From contig DFLU01000008.1 of assembly GCA_002375495.1 (NCBI GenBank), positions 2,984 through 18,552 on the forward strand: DNA of 15,569 bases, in the 5' to 3' direction. Numbering within the stretch: the stretch's first letter is position 1; each line of letters starts with the position of its first letter. The notes under the pieces are model-generated. The model was not told where the DNA came from. It saw only the letters and a list, made by a program, of their open reading frames with translations, and ran no database searches. The translations under genes and the position numbers were made by a program. This DNA is from Flavobacteriaceae bacterium UBA3611. GTDB taxonomy: Bacteria > Bacteroidota > Bacteroidia > Flavobacteriales > Flavobacteriaceae. Shown in pieces: positions 1 to 7,971 of the stretch.

Positions 1-2229
1 GCTATCGTAAAAGAAGCGAGCTACGATGACGGCGGAGATTGTTCACAACCAGGTGAGTTGATAGATTACACATTCACGGTGACAAACCAAGGAAATGTAA
101 GCCTGTCTAACATCACGGTTACAGATCCATTGTTGGAAGCGCCGAACCCAGTAGTACCAATTGTATTTGGCGGAGGTGACACAAATGGTGATAACGAACT
201 TGATGTTGATGAAACTTGGACGTACACGGCTAGCTATACTATCACACAAGTTGATATCGATGCTGGTGAGGTAAACAACCAAGCTACATCAGAAGGTACA
301 GCACCTGATGGTACAGTGGTGGACGATCTTTCAGGAGATACTATTTCAACTGATACTATAACAACTACCACCTTATGTAATGAGCCATCTATTGCGCTTA
401 TTAAGAGAGGAACACTTAATGATGAAAATGGAAATGGTTGTACAGATGTTGACGAAACGATTTCTTACTCTTTTGAAGTGAAGAACACAGGTAATGTTAC
501 ATTAACAGCAGTTACTATAAACGATGACTTAGTAAATGTTATCGGCGGGCCGATTACCTTGGCTCCAGACGAGACAGATACTACAACTTTTACAGCAGTA
601 TACAGTATCACACAAGCAGATATTGATGCCGGTGAAGTTGTAAACCAAGCGGTAGCTATGGGTACAGCTCCTGATGGGACTGTAGTAGAAGATGACTCTG
701 ACTTCGATTTATTTACTGATGATAGACCGACTGTTACAGGACTTTGTCAGAATGCGAGTATTGCATTGATTAAGGAAGGTACGGTCATGGATGAAAACGG
801 AAGTGGTTGTGCAGATCCTAAAGAAACCATTGAATATCGATTTACAGTGCAAAACACAGGAAACGTAACACTTACGAATATTGATATTGAAGATCCATTA
901 GTGAATGTTCTTGGAGGACCAATAACCTTGGCTCCTGGACAAACCGATGTTAGTTCTTTTAGTGCAACATATTTAATTACGCAAGCTGATATCAATGCTG
1001 GTGAAGTAATAAACCAAGCAACTGTAGAAGGTACAGATCCGAATGGTGATGTGGTTAATGATGATTCTGACTTCGATGTATTCACTGACGATAGGCCAAC
1101 CATCACGGCCCTGTGTCAAGGACCATCGATTGCGTTGATAAAAACTGGAGAACCACAAGACCAGAATGGAAATGGTTGTGTAGATCTTGGTGAATCGATC
1201 TTATACGAATTTGTTGTGAAAAATACAGGAAATGTAGTATTGACCAATATAACCATTACAGATCCATTAGTGGCTGTAACTGGAGGTCCGATTACATTGA
1301 ACCCTAACGATTCTGATTCAAATACATTCAGAGCCGAGTACTTTGTGACACAAGAAGATGTAGATGCCGGATTCGTAATTAATCAAGCACTTGCTGAAGG
1401 TACCGCACCAGATGGCACCATTGTGAGCGATCTGTCAGATAACGATAGTTTCGACGGAATGGACCCAACTGAACTTGGCTTATGTCAAGATCCTCGAGTA
1501 TCACTTGAGAAGTCTGGTGTGTTCAACGATGATAATGATGACGGTATTCCGCAGCCAGGTGAGACTATTTCGTATGTATTCAGTGTTGAAAACACAGGAA
1601 ATGTGCGCTTGTTCAACCTAGTGCTTACAGATGACTTGGAAGGAATTGTTGTTGAAGGTGGCCCGATTCCAGTACTGGAAGTAGATGAGATTGATGATAC
1701 GACCTTTACCGCAACCTATACTATCTCTCAAGAAGATATAGACAATGGTGAAGTGGTAAACCAAGCTGTAATTACAGGTGAAACTTCAAACGGTACAGAA
1801 GTAGAAGATACTTCTGACGATCCGAATGATCTTACAAATACCGACCTAGATGGAGACGGCGATCCTGACGATCCTACCGTAACTATCTTACCGAATGTAC
1901 AATCACCACCACCACCATTTGAAATATTTAATGGTATTACACCTGATGGTGACGGACTGAATGACTTCTTCAGAGTATTGGGAATCGAAAACTTCCCTGA
2001 TAACAATATGAAGATTTACAACAGATGGGGTGTACTTGTATTCGAAACCGATGGATACGGTGGAGCAAACGGCGAAGAGAATGTCTTTAGAGGTTTCTCT
2101 AACGGTCGTGCAACGGTAAGAAGTGATGAAACATTACCAACAGGTACTTACTTCTATATCTTAGTTCGCGAAGATCCAAACTCGGGTGAAACATTGAAGA
2201 ATTCAGGTTACCTATATATAAATAGATAA
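1..2229 (+). CDS. T9SS type B-sorted repeat surface protein (5' end outside window)
   Basis: The reading frame is open from base 1, so the 5' end and any signal peptide are missing; 742 residues remain before the TAA at 2227. Five domains of about 120 residues (DUF11/DUF7507-like beta-sandwich repeats) follow each other, each with an NTGNV or NQGNV core, an ITQxDIDAGEV-type strand and a GTAPDG-type loop. A Pro-rich linker follows a short Asp-rich stretch (about 1840-1880). The last ~105 residues, beginning near the FNGITPDGDGLNDFF segment and containing NRWG and LPTGTYFY, form the gliding-motility-associated C-terminal domain (CHU_C/TIGR04131). In flavobacteria this directs export by T9SS and needs a dedicated SprF-like partner, which is the next gene. 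The protein is probably a long stalk-like adhesin displayed at the cell surface. Its ligand cannot be read from the sequence. The family and sorting-class call is very secure; the adhesin role is inferred. Confidence 0.93.
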   Translation, partial: AIVKEASYDDGGDCSQPGELIDYTFTVTNQGNVSLSNITVTDPLLEAPNPVVPIVFGGGDTNGDNELDVDETWTYTASYTITQVDIDAGEVNNQATSEGTAPDGTVVDDLSGDTISTDTITTTTLCNEPSIALIKRGTLNDENGNGCTDVDETISYSFEVKNTGNVTLTAVTINDDLVNVIGGPITLAPDETDTTTFTAVYSITQADIDAGEVVNQAVAMGTAPDGTVVEDDSDFDLFTDDRPTVTGLCQNASIALIKEGTVMDENGSGCADPKETIEYRFTVQNTGNVTLTNIDIEDPLVNVLGGPITLAPGQTDVSSFSATYLITQADINAGEVINQATVEGTDPNGDVVNDDSDFDVFTDDRPTITALCQGPSIALIKTGEPQDQNGNGCVDLGESILYEFVVKNTGNVVLTNITITDPLVAVTGGPITLNPNDSDSNTFRAEYFVTQEDVDAGFVINQALAEGTAPDGTIVSDLSDNDSFDGMDPTELGLCQDPRVSLEKSGVFNDDNDDGIPQPGETISYVFSVENTGNVRLFNLVLTDDLEGIVVEGGPIPVLEVDEIDDTTFTATYTISQEDIDNGEVVNQAVITGETSNGTEVEDTSDDPNDLTNTDLDGDGDPDDPTVTILPNVQSPPPPFEIFNGITPDGDGLNDFFRVLGIENFPDNNMKIYNRWGVLVFETDGYGGANGEENVFRGFSNGRATVRSDETLPTGTYFYILVREDPNSGETLKNSGYLYINR
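376..1482 (+). repeat. Three in-phase 369-bp coding repeats in the surface protein
   Basis: The Cys codons that open successive repeats (LCxxx boundary) fall at 376, 745, 1114 and 1483, an exact 369-nt (123-codon) period. Each unit opens with SIALIK, then an Asp/Asn-rich 12-residue loop such as DENGNGCTDVDE, and ends with the SDFD/TD or SDND segment. The preceding copy (1-375) is partial and carries a longer insert. The following copy (from 1483) is more divergent and lacks the loop Cys. The repeats are similar but not identical in DNA sequence, so this is an old expansion rather than a fresh duplication. Confidence 0.9.
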
Positions 2230-2249
2230 ACAATCATTGAAGAATAAAC

Positions 2250-2274
2250 CCTGGGTGGGTGCTGCCCACCCAGG
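2250..2274 (+). promoter_or_regulatory. GC-rich intergenic hairpin between adhesin and PorP/SprF genes
   Basis: A perfect 10-bp inverted repeat, CCTGGGTGGG (2250-2259) and CCCACCCAGG (2265-2274), with a 5-nt loop, sits in an AT-rich 61-bp spacer. No T-tract follows, so it is not a standard intrinsic terminator. It may partly attenuate transcription or protect the upstream mRNA from 3' exonucleases, giving different amounts of cargo and partner. The structure is seen directly; its role is inferred. Confidence 0.75.
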
Positions 2275-2290
2275 TATTAAATACATAACT

Positions 2291-3232
2291 ATGAAACACA
2301 GTTATCTTACAATTTTGGTTTTGGCCCTTGTAACTACCGTATCAGGTTGGGCGCAACAAGATGCCCAATACACCCAGTACATGTACAATACACAAGTGGT
2401 AAATCCAGCTTATGCAGGTTCAAGAGATGCGCTCAGTTTTGGAGCGTTGTACAGAACACAGTGGGTTGGTTTCGAAGGAGCTCCCAAAACAGGAACATTT
2501 ACTGTAAATTCTCCTATTGGAGCATTAGAAAATATGGGGCTGGGATTGTCTATTGTTCGCGATGAGATAGGACCAGCAATAGAATCTAATGTGAATATAG
2601 ATTATTCGTATACTATTAATACTTCTGAAACAGCCGAATTAAGTTTCGGTCTGAAAGCAGGTGTAGACCTCCTAGATGTAGATTTTACCAAATTGAATAT
2701 CTTCGATGGTAATGACCCGCGATTCCAGAATAATATAGATAACAAGATTCAGCCACAGATTGGTGCAGGACTGTATTATCATACTGAAAAGTTCTACGCC
2801 GGACTTTCTGTACCAAACTTCTTGACAACAAAACACTACGACGAAAGTAACATTCTAAACCTAGATAATGAGACGATCGCTGCCGAGAGATTACACTATT
2901 TCTTGATAGCAGGATATGTTTTCGACCTAGGTGAAAACCTCAAATTTAAGCCCGCTACCTTAGTAAAGGCAGTGAGCGGATCGCCACTTCAATGGGATGT
3001 GTCGGCCAACTTCCTTATTAACGAGAAGTTTACATTGGGAGCTGCTTACCGATGGAGCGCTGCATTTAGCGCACTAGCCGGTTTTCAGGCAAGCGATAGT
3101 ATCTTCATTGGTTTCGGTTATGATTACCAAACCACCGATATCGAGCAATACAGCGATGGTTCTTACGAAATCATGCTACGCTTCGACATCTTTAAGAAAC
3201 CAGAACGAGTACTAACACCAAGATTCTTCTAA
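2291..3232 (+). CDS. PorP/SprF family T9SS-associated outer-membrane protein
   Basis: The protein has 313 residues and starts at the ATG at 2291, which gives a clean signal peptide (MKHSYLTILVLALV, ending near GWAQ). A TTG further upstream would add a non-signal extension reading through the hairpin, so I rejected it. The mature protein opens with the family hallmark QDAQYTQYMYN, then NPAYAGSRD and a beta-rich barrel typical of PorP/SprF (about 300-330 aa). SprF of Flavobacterium johnsoniae is needed to export the type B-tailed adhesin SprB, and such proteins are usually encoded next to their cargo, as here. It probably acts in the outer membrane to deliver or anchor the protein encoded immediately upstream. 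The next gene follows after 18 bp, indicating co-transcription. The family call is secure; the specific pairing is inferred from position. Confidence 0.93.
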   Translation: MKHSYLTILVLALVTTVSGWAQQDAQYTQYMYNTQVVNPAYAGSRDALSFGALYRTQWVGFEGAPKTGTFTVNSPIGALENMGLGLSIVRDEIGPAIESNVNIDYSYTINTSETAELSFGLKAGVDLLDVDFTKLNIFDGNDPRFQNNIDNKIQPQIGAGLYYHTEKFYAGLSVPNFLTTKHYDESNILNLDNETIAAERLHYFLIAGYVFDLGENLKFKPATLVKAVSGSPLQWDVSANFLINEKFTLGAAYRWSAAFSALAGFQASDSIFIGFGYDYQTTDIEQYSDGSYEIMLRFDIFKKPERVLTPRFF

Positions 3233-3250
3233 AAATAAATAACAGCATTT

Positions 3251-5188
3251 ATGAGGACAGTTACATCATTACAAAAATTCATTTTGGCCGTACTGGTACT
3301 TTTAGTAACCAGTACTGTTTTTTCCCAAAAAAAACAGGTTGAAAAAGCGAACAAAGAGTTCGATAAATATGCCTATATCGATGCTCGTGAAATCTACCTG
3401 AAAGTGGTGGAAGACGGGTACGAATCTGCGCAGATTTTTAAGAACCTTGGAGATACTTTCTACTGGAATAGCGACTATGACAATGCCGCAAAATGGTACC
3501 AGAAATTAATCTCAAATTACCCTTCCGAAGTAGAAGCGGTGTATTATTATCGAGCAGCCCAATCGCTTAAAAGCTTAGGTCAATACGAAGACTCTGATAA
3601 ACTAATGGATCTTTATGCAGCCGTGGGCGGTGGAGGACTGATCGTTCAGAATTATAAGGATGACCCAAATTACTTAGAGAGTATTGCCTTTAAAGCGAAA
3701 GGTTACGAGTTAGAGAAAGTTTCAGTAAACACAAAATTTTCAGACTTTGGTCCTTCTTACTACGGTGATAAATTGGTGTTTGCCTCATCTACAACAAAAT
3801 CGGAAGGTGGAAAAAACTTCCAGTGGAATGACCAGCCATATCTCGACCTTTTTGTCGCAGATATTGATGCCGAAGGAAGGTTGTCTGAAGCAAAAGACCT
3901 GCCAGGAGATATCAACACCAAGTATCACGAATCTTCCACTACATTCAGTAAAGATGGTACAACGGTGTATTTCACCCGAAACAACTTTATAGACGGGAAA
4001 AAAGGAAAGGATAAGAACAAAACCATCCGACTTAAATTATATAAGGCGACTAGAAGTGGAGATAATTTTTGGACGAATATTCAAGAATTACCTTTCAATA
4101 GTAAAGAATACTCAGTAGCACACCCAGCTTTGAGCGTAGACCAAAAACGCCTGTATTTTTCATCAGATATGCCAGGTACGCTTGGTATGAGTGATCTTTG
4201 GTATGTTGAAATTCAAGGTGATAATAGTTATGGAGAACCGGTAAACTTAGGCCCAAGTATTAATACGGAAGCACGCGAGTCGTTCCCTTTTATTAGTGAT
4301 GCGGGAAATATGTACTTCTCGAGTGACGGTAGAGCAGGACTTGGTGGATACGATATTTATGTAACACCATTGGATGCCGAGGGCATGCCTACGGAAATTT
4401 CCAACCTTGGAGAACCTGCAAATAGTAACCAAGATGACTTCGGATTTATAATCAGGGAAGAAAAACGAATTGGATATCTTTCTTCAAACCGTGATGGTAA
4501 CAGAGGAAGTATTGATGACGAAATTTATAGAGTACAAGAAAAATGTGAGATTATCCTAAACGGAACTGTATTTGACGTAGACTCGAATGCATTGCTTCCA
4601 GGAGCTAAAGTACAACTGCTAGACGAAAATAATGGCTTGGTAGACGAAGTGACAGTAGGCGAAGATGCTGCTTATCAATTTATGGTGAGCTGCGAAACAA
4701 CTTATTCTATTCGTGGTGCAAAAGAACGCTATGCTCCTTATGAAACAGTGGTTACTACACCAGACAAAACCAGTGAGATTACTGTGCCAGTCCCGCTCAA
4801 GCTAATCGATCCTTGTCCGCCAAACGATTTAGGTTGCCGACTGAAATTACAACCTATTTACTTCGATTTCGACAGGTATAACATTCGTCCAGATGCTGCT
4901 GTAGAATTGGCCAAGATTTTGGCTGCCATGCAGAAGTACCCAGAATTGATAATCCATATCGAGTCGCATACAGATTCACGCGCGCCTTTCAAATACAACG
5001 AACGTCTGAGTGAAAAACGTGCTCAGTCTACCCTAAATTGGTTGGTAGATAAAGGTATTGACCGTAGTAGACTTACGGCAAAAGGATACGGAGAACGACA
5101 GTTGGTAAACAATTGTAGTGACGGAGTTGAGTGTACTGAAGAAGAGCACCAGCTAAACAGAAGATCAATGTTCATAATTCAGAATTAG
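3251..5188 (+). CDS. PorE-like OmpA family protein (TPR, PD40 propeller, regulatory domain, OmpA)
   Basis: The 645-residue exported protein has a signal peptide ending near TVFSQ and no lipobox Cys. Domains in order are: TPR-like helices (about 30-115; NLGDTFYWNSDYDNAAKWYQ), WD40-like PD40 propeller blades (about 165-430) with repeated YFSSD and YLSSN motifs, a carboxypeptidase-regulatory beta-sandwich (about 432-515), and a C-terminal OmpA domain from about 535 (YFDFDRYNIRP, HTDSR, GYGE, NRRS) that should bind peptidoglycan. This is the architecture of Porphyromonas PorE, which ties the T9SS outer-membrane complex to the cell wall, although PorE is a lipoprotein and this protein appears not to be. 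Flavobacteria carry many paralogues beside PorP/SprF genes, so this is probably a cargo-specific paralogue rather than the core subunit. It ends 33 bp before a strong terminator and is the last gene of the cassette. Confidence 0.9.
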   Translation: MRTVTSLQKFILAVLVLLVTSTVFSQKKQVEKANKEFDKYAYIDAREIYLKVVEDGYESAQIFKNLGDTFYWNSDYDNAAKWYQKLISNYPSEVEAVYYYRAAQSLKSLGQYEDSDKLMDLYAAVGGGGLIVQNYKDDPNYLESIAFKAKGYELEKVSVNTKFSDFGPSYYGDKLVFASSTTKSEGGKNFQWNDQPYLDLFVADIDAEGRLSEAKDLPGDINTKYHESSTTFSKDGTTVYFTRNNFIDGKKGKDKNKTIRLKLYKATRSGDNFWTNIQELPFNSKEYSVAHPALSVDQKRLYFSSDMPGTLGMSDLWYVEIQGDNSYGEPVNLGPSINTEARESFPFISDAGNMYFSSDGRAGLGGYDIYVTPLDAEGMPTEISNLGEPANSNQDDFGFIIREEKRIGYLSSNRDGNRGSIDDEIYRVQEKCEIILNGTVFDVDSNALLPGAKVQLLDENNGLVDEVTVGEDAAYQFMVSCETTYSIRGAKERYAPYETVVTTPDKTSEITVPVPLKLIDPCPPNDLGCRLKLQPIYFDFDRYNIRPDAAVELAKILAAMQKYPELIIHIESHTDSRAPFKYNERLSEKRAQSTLNWLVDKGIDRSRLTAKGYGERQLVNNCSDGVECTEEEHQLNRRSMFIIQN

Positions 5189-5221
5189 ATAAGGGGAATA
5201 AATCTAAGCTGAATTTTGTAA

Positions 5222-5260
5222 AAAACGTTCCATATCTTTTTATGGAACGTTTTGTTTTGT
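5222..5260 (+). terminator. Intrinsic terminator of the T9SS cassette
   Basis: A perfect 13-bp inverted repeat, AAAACGTTCCATA (5222-5234) and TATGGAACGTTTT (5241-5253), with a 6-nt loop, is followed by a T-rich run (TGTTTTGT). It lies 33 bp after the OmpA-family stop codon. An open frame starting inside it at 5242 is not a gene start. Confidence 0.88.
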
Positions 5261-5283
5261 ACCCTACCTATTTCGTATTTTTG
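5256..5283 (+). promoter_or_regulatory. Putative Bacteroidota promoter for the idi operon
   Basis: TATTTTTG at 5276-5283 matches the TAnnTTTG -7 consensus exactly. TTTG boxes lie 16 nt (5256-5259) and 21 nt (5251-5254) upstream; both overlap the T-rich tail of the preceding terminator. The predicted start of transcription falls shortly before the idi ATG at 5305. A small inverted repeat (TTTTTGGG / CCCAAAAA, 5278-5298) overlaps the -7 box. Confidence 0.6.
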
Positions 5284-5304
5284 GGAAAAACCCAAAAAAT
5301 TACT

Positions 5305-5823
5305 ATGGCAGAAGAACAAGTAATCCTCGTAAATGAGAAGGATGAACAGATTGGGCTCATGCCCAAACTTGAAGCACATGAAAAAGGATTGCTACACAGG
5401 GCTTTTTCAGTATTTGTTTTTAACGAGCAAAACGAACTAATGCTACAACAACGGGCGTTGCATAAATACCATTCACCCGGATTGTGGACCAACACTTGCT
5501 GCAGCCACCAGCGCGAAGGCGAAACTTCTATTGCCGCAGGTGAACGTCGACTGCAAGAAGAAATGGGCTTTACCGTTCCCTTAAAAGAAACCACGACGTT
5601 TATTTATAAAGCGCCCTTCGACAATGGGCTTACCGAACACGAGCTAGATCATATTCTAGTGGGTACTTTTAATGACGCTCCCAATATTTGTGAAGACGAA
5701 GTAGCCGATTGGAAATGGATGCCCTTAGATGCCGTACATGACGACATCAAAGCACGACCAGACATTTATACAGAATGGTTTAAGATTATTTTTGACAAAT
5801 TCTATAAATTTTTAGAGGTATGA
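5305..5823 (+). CDS. idi: Isopentenyl-diphosphate delta-isomerase, type 1 (Nudix fold)
   Basis: This enzyme interconverts isopentenyl and dimethylallyl diphosphate in isoprenoid synthesis (quinones, carotenoids, lipid carriers). It has 172 residues from the ATG at 5305; an in-frame ATG at 5242 lies inside the terminator hairpin and was rejected. The catalytic Cys is C66 in WTNTCCSHQREGE. The expected metal ligands are H25, H31, H68 and the Glu pair E111/E113 (TEHELDH). A Nudix-like helix (AAGERRLQEEMG) follows the Cys. Length and spacing match the bacterial type 1 enzyme. The stop overlaps the next gene's start (ATGA), so translation of the two is probably coupled. It is first in an idi-ptpS-bcp-manA operon. 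Confidence 0.95.
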   Translation: MAEEQVILVNEKDEQIGLMPKLEAHEKGLLHRAFSVFVFNEQNELMLQQRALHKYHSPGLWTNTCCSHQREGETSIAAGERRLQEEMGFTVPLKETTTFIYKAPFDNGLTEHELDHILVGTFNDAPNICEDEVADWKWMPLDAVHDDIKARPDIYTEWFKIIFDKFYKFLEV

Positions 5824-6239
5824 GTGTAACGGTTTATAGAAAAGCACATTTTAATGCCGCCCATAGACTTTTTAGAAAAGAATGGAGCGATGAAAAAAAT
5901 CTTGAGGTCTTTGGTAAATGCAGTAACCCCTTGTACCACGGCCATAATTACGAGTTGGAAGTAGGGGTCACTGGAGAAATCGACCCAGAAACGGGCTTTT
6001 TAATCGATTTAAAAATATTAAAAGAGCTCATTTATACTGAAATAGAACAGCCTTTTGACCATAAAAACCTGAATGAAGAAGTGCCGGTATTTAAAACACT
6101 GAATCCGACAGTGGAAAATATTGCTATGGTAATCTGGGAAAAATTACGCGCAAAAATGGACACGCGTTACGGTATCACCGTAAAATTATATGAAACACCA
6201 CGCAATTTTGTGGTATATACTGGGCCCGATTCAAAATGA
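5820..6239 (+). CDS. 6-pyruvoyl-tetrahydropterin synthase / QueD family protein
   Basis: The 139-residue T-fold enzyme acts on dihydroneopterin triphosphate, forming either 6-pyruvoyl-tetrahydropterin (biopterin-type route) or 6-carboxy-tetrahydropterin (QueD, queuosine route). Zinc ligands are visible as H15 (HFNAAHR), H40 and H42 (YHGHNY). The catalytic set is C34 (FGKCSNP), D80 and H81 (FDHKNL), and E125 (LYETPRN) should hold the pterin ring. The GKCxNPxxHGHNY and DHKNL wording is closer to PTPS than to Escherichia coli QueD, but the sequence alone does not settle which product is made. No other queuosine gene is adjacent. It overlaps both neighbours by 4 bp and is inside the idi operon. 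Confidence 0.9.
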   Translation: MSVTVYRKAHFNAAHRLFRKEWSDEKNLEVFGKCSNPLYHGHNYELEVGVTGEIDPETGFLIDLKILKELIYTEIEQPFDHKNLNEEVPVFKTLNPTVENIAMVIWEKLRAKMDTRYGITVKLYETPRNFVVYTGPDSK

Positions 6240-6691
6240 AACTAGAATCAAAACTTCCAGACTTTACGTTGAACGATCAAGAGGGTAATCCTTTTTCTAT
6301 TTCAGAAATTAAAGGAAAAAAAGCCGTCGTAATATATTTTTATCCTAAAAACTTTACCCCAGGATGTATAAAAGAGGCCTGTAGTTTTCGGGATGCGTAT
6401 GAAGATTTTAAAGACTTGGGGGCAGAGGTGATTGGGATTAGTGCAGATAGTGACGCATCGCACCAAAAATTTGCCAAACGCTATCGGTTGCCATTTACCT
6501 TGTTGGCAGATGTTTCTAACAAGGTTCGAAGAAAATTTGGTGTGAAATCGAGTCTCTTCGGAATACTTCCCGGTAGAGAAACCTTTGTTTTCAATAAAGA
6601 AGGTATCTTGAAGTTTAAATTTAATTCGATGGGAGCCGAAGCACACATCCAAAAATCATTACGTTACCTGAAACAACATAGTGAATTCTAG
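6236..6691 (+). CDS. bcp: Peroxiredoxin of the Bcp/AhpC-TSA type
   Basis: The 151-residue cytoplasmic thiol peroxidase reduces hydrogen peroxide and organic hydroperoxides. The peroxidatic Cys is C44 in the FTPGC motif. C49, five residues later (CxxxxC), is the resolving Cys of the alpha-2 (atypical) Bcp subgroup. The fold markers YFYPKNFTPGC, ISADS and the ETFVFNKEG strand are all present and the length is typical. The start overlaps the upstream stop by 4 bp (ATGA), and its last 11 bases overlap the GTG start of manA. No signal peptide is present. The family call is secure; electron donor and preferred peroxide are not visible. Confidence 0.93.
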   Translation: MKLESKLPDFTLNDQEGNPFSISEIKGKKAVVIYFYPKNFTPGCIKEACSFRDAYEDFKDLGAEVIGISADSDASHQKFAKRYRLPFTLLADVSNKVRRKFGVKSSLFGILPGRETFVFNKEGILKFKFNSMGAEAHIQKSLRYLKQHSEF

Positions 6692-7658
6692 ACCAAAATT
6701 ATATCCACTTCAATTTGTTCCGCAGCTTAAAGAAAAAGTGTGGGGTGGTCACCAATTGCAAACACTTCTCAATAAAAAGGGAACTGAAACAATAGGGGAA
6801 AGTTGGGAGATTTCGGGAGTTGAAGGGACTATTTCAGAAGTAGCACACGGGCCACTAAAAGGAATGGCGATAACCGACCTGATAAACGAATATGGCGAAA
6901 CGTTAGTGGGGGAAAGGGTTTACAAGGATTTCGGGAGTCAGTTTCCGTTGTTGTTTAAGTTTATCGATGCCCAACAAGATCTTTCTGTACAATTACACCC
7001 AGACGATGCATTGGCCAAGTCGCGCCATGATTCCTTCGGAAAAACAGAAATGTGGTACATCTTAAAAGCAGACGAAGATGCACGACTCATTCTAGGTTTC
7101 AATAGAAATCTTAGCAAAGACGATTACGTAAAAGCAATGGCTGAGGGAAAAATCACGTCAGTTTTGCATTCAGAAACAGTTTTAGAAGGTCAGGCGTTTT
7201 TTATCGCCCCAGGAACGGTTCATGCCATCGGCGCTGGTGTGTTGTTGGCAGAGATTCAGCAAACTTCAGATATCACGTATAGAATCTACGACTGGGATCG
7301 CCCTGATACCGATGGAAAATTAAGGCAATTACATACTGAGGAAGCGTTAGACGCTATCAATTTCGGTAAGCCCAATGCTTCAATAATATATACTGACACG
7401 CCAAACAAACGCTTGCTTTTAAAGAAATGCCCGTATTTTGTGACTTATAAATTACAACTCACCACCACTTTTTCAATCAATGACTTTCAACTAGGAAGTT
7501 GCAAAGTGTATATGTGCGTAGCGGGGAGTGCCCAATTAATCAAAGATGACGCTAAAATATCTCTTCAAAAGGGCCAGACAGTGTTGGTTCCTGCTTGTTG
7601 TACTTCCTATCGATTTGAAACTGAAAACGCCACACTTTTAGAGGTATACATTCCGTAG
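6681..7658 (+). CDS. manA: Mannose-6-phosphate isomerase, class I
   Basis: The 325-residue zinc enzyme interconverts fructose-6-phosphate and mannose-6-phosphate, supplying mannose units for surface glycans and protein O-glycosylation. Zinc-binding positions are Q104 and H106 (VQLHPDD), E123 (KTEMWY) and H181 (PGTVHAIG); R201 (DITYRIYDWDR) is the expected catalytic Arg. The length fits the short Bacillus-like class I enzymes. The start is the GTG at 6681, which overlaps bcp by 11 bp. The next in-frame ATG would remove about 60 residues including the conserved WGG segment, so GTG is chosen. It is the last clearly coupled gene of the operon, and no terminator is visible in the 39 bp that follow. 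Confidence 0.93.
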   Translation: MNSRPKLYPLQFVPQLKEKVWGGHQLQTLLNKKGTETIGESWEISGVEGTISEVAHGPLKGMAITDLINEYGETLVGERVYKDFGSQFPLLFKFIDAQQDLSVQLHPDDALAKSRHDSFGKTEMWYILKADEDARLILGFNRNLSKDDYVKAMAEGKITSVLHSETVLEGQAFFIAPGTVHAIGAGVLLAEIQQTSDITYRIYDWDRPDTDGKLRQLHTEEALDAINFGKPNASIIYTDTPNKRLLLKKCPYFVTYKLQLTTTFSINDFQLGSCKVYMCVAGSAQLIKDDAKISLQKGQTVLVPACCTSYRFETENATLLEVYIP

Positions 7659-7697
7659 TTATTCGTACCTTGCGCCAAAATTTTAAACAAATATACC

Positions 7698-7970
7698 ATG
7701 GCGAGTGTACGCGATTTAAAGAGAGATATAAACTATGTATTGGGCGATATTATTGAAGCCGTTTACATTTGGGAGCTTACCAATCCTGATAAGGACACTA
7801 AAAAATCTCAAGCAATTATAGACGATGCGATTGAAACTTTTGACGAACTAATCGTGAAAGTAAACGACCGTAGTGTTCCTAAGGCTGAGAAAAAAGCACA
7901 CTATAAAGCAGTGAATGCCGAGTTAGAAACTAGAGGCCGTAAGCTGATCGATAAAATAAACGCGCTGTAA
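7698..7970 (+). CDS. Small helical protein of unknown function (90 aa)
   Basis: I do not recognise the family with confidence. The 90-residue product is acidic to neutral, highly charged, almost free of Gly/Pro, and reads as two or three amphipathic helices (DLKRDINYVLGDIIEAV; IDDAIETFDELIVKV; a Lys-rich C-terminal helix). It has no signal peptide, membrane segment or Cys. It follows manA by 39 bp. A near-match to the -7 consensus (TACCTTGC, 7666-7673) lies 24 bp upstream of the ATG, so it may have its own promoter as well as operon read-through. Its stop codon is one base from the stop of the convergent lipoprotein gene. Its terminator lies inside that neighbour. Confidence 0.8.
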   Translation: MASVRDLKRDINYVLGDIIEAVYIWELTNPDKDTKKSQAIIDDAIETFDELIVKVNDRSVPKAEKKAHYKAVNAELETRGRKLIDKINAL

Positions 7971-7971
7971 A

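Noticed and set aside
747..1106. Antisense open frame within the repeat protein
   Set aside because: It recurs as a shadow of the repetitive coding sequence, has no recognisable domain and lies wholly inside a clear gene.
376..1482. CRISPR-like or mobile repeat array
   Set aside because: The repeats are protein-coding domains in one open frame with no spacers, so they are domain duplications.
2237..2290. N-terminal extension of the PorP/SprF gene from a TTG
   Set aside because: It reads through the intergenic hairpin and lacks signal-peptide character; the ATG at 2291 begins a clean signal peptide.
5242..5304. N-terminal extension of the isomerase from an earlier ATG
   Set aside because: The ATG lies inside the terminator stem and before the promoter -7 box; the shorter protein matches the family length.
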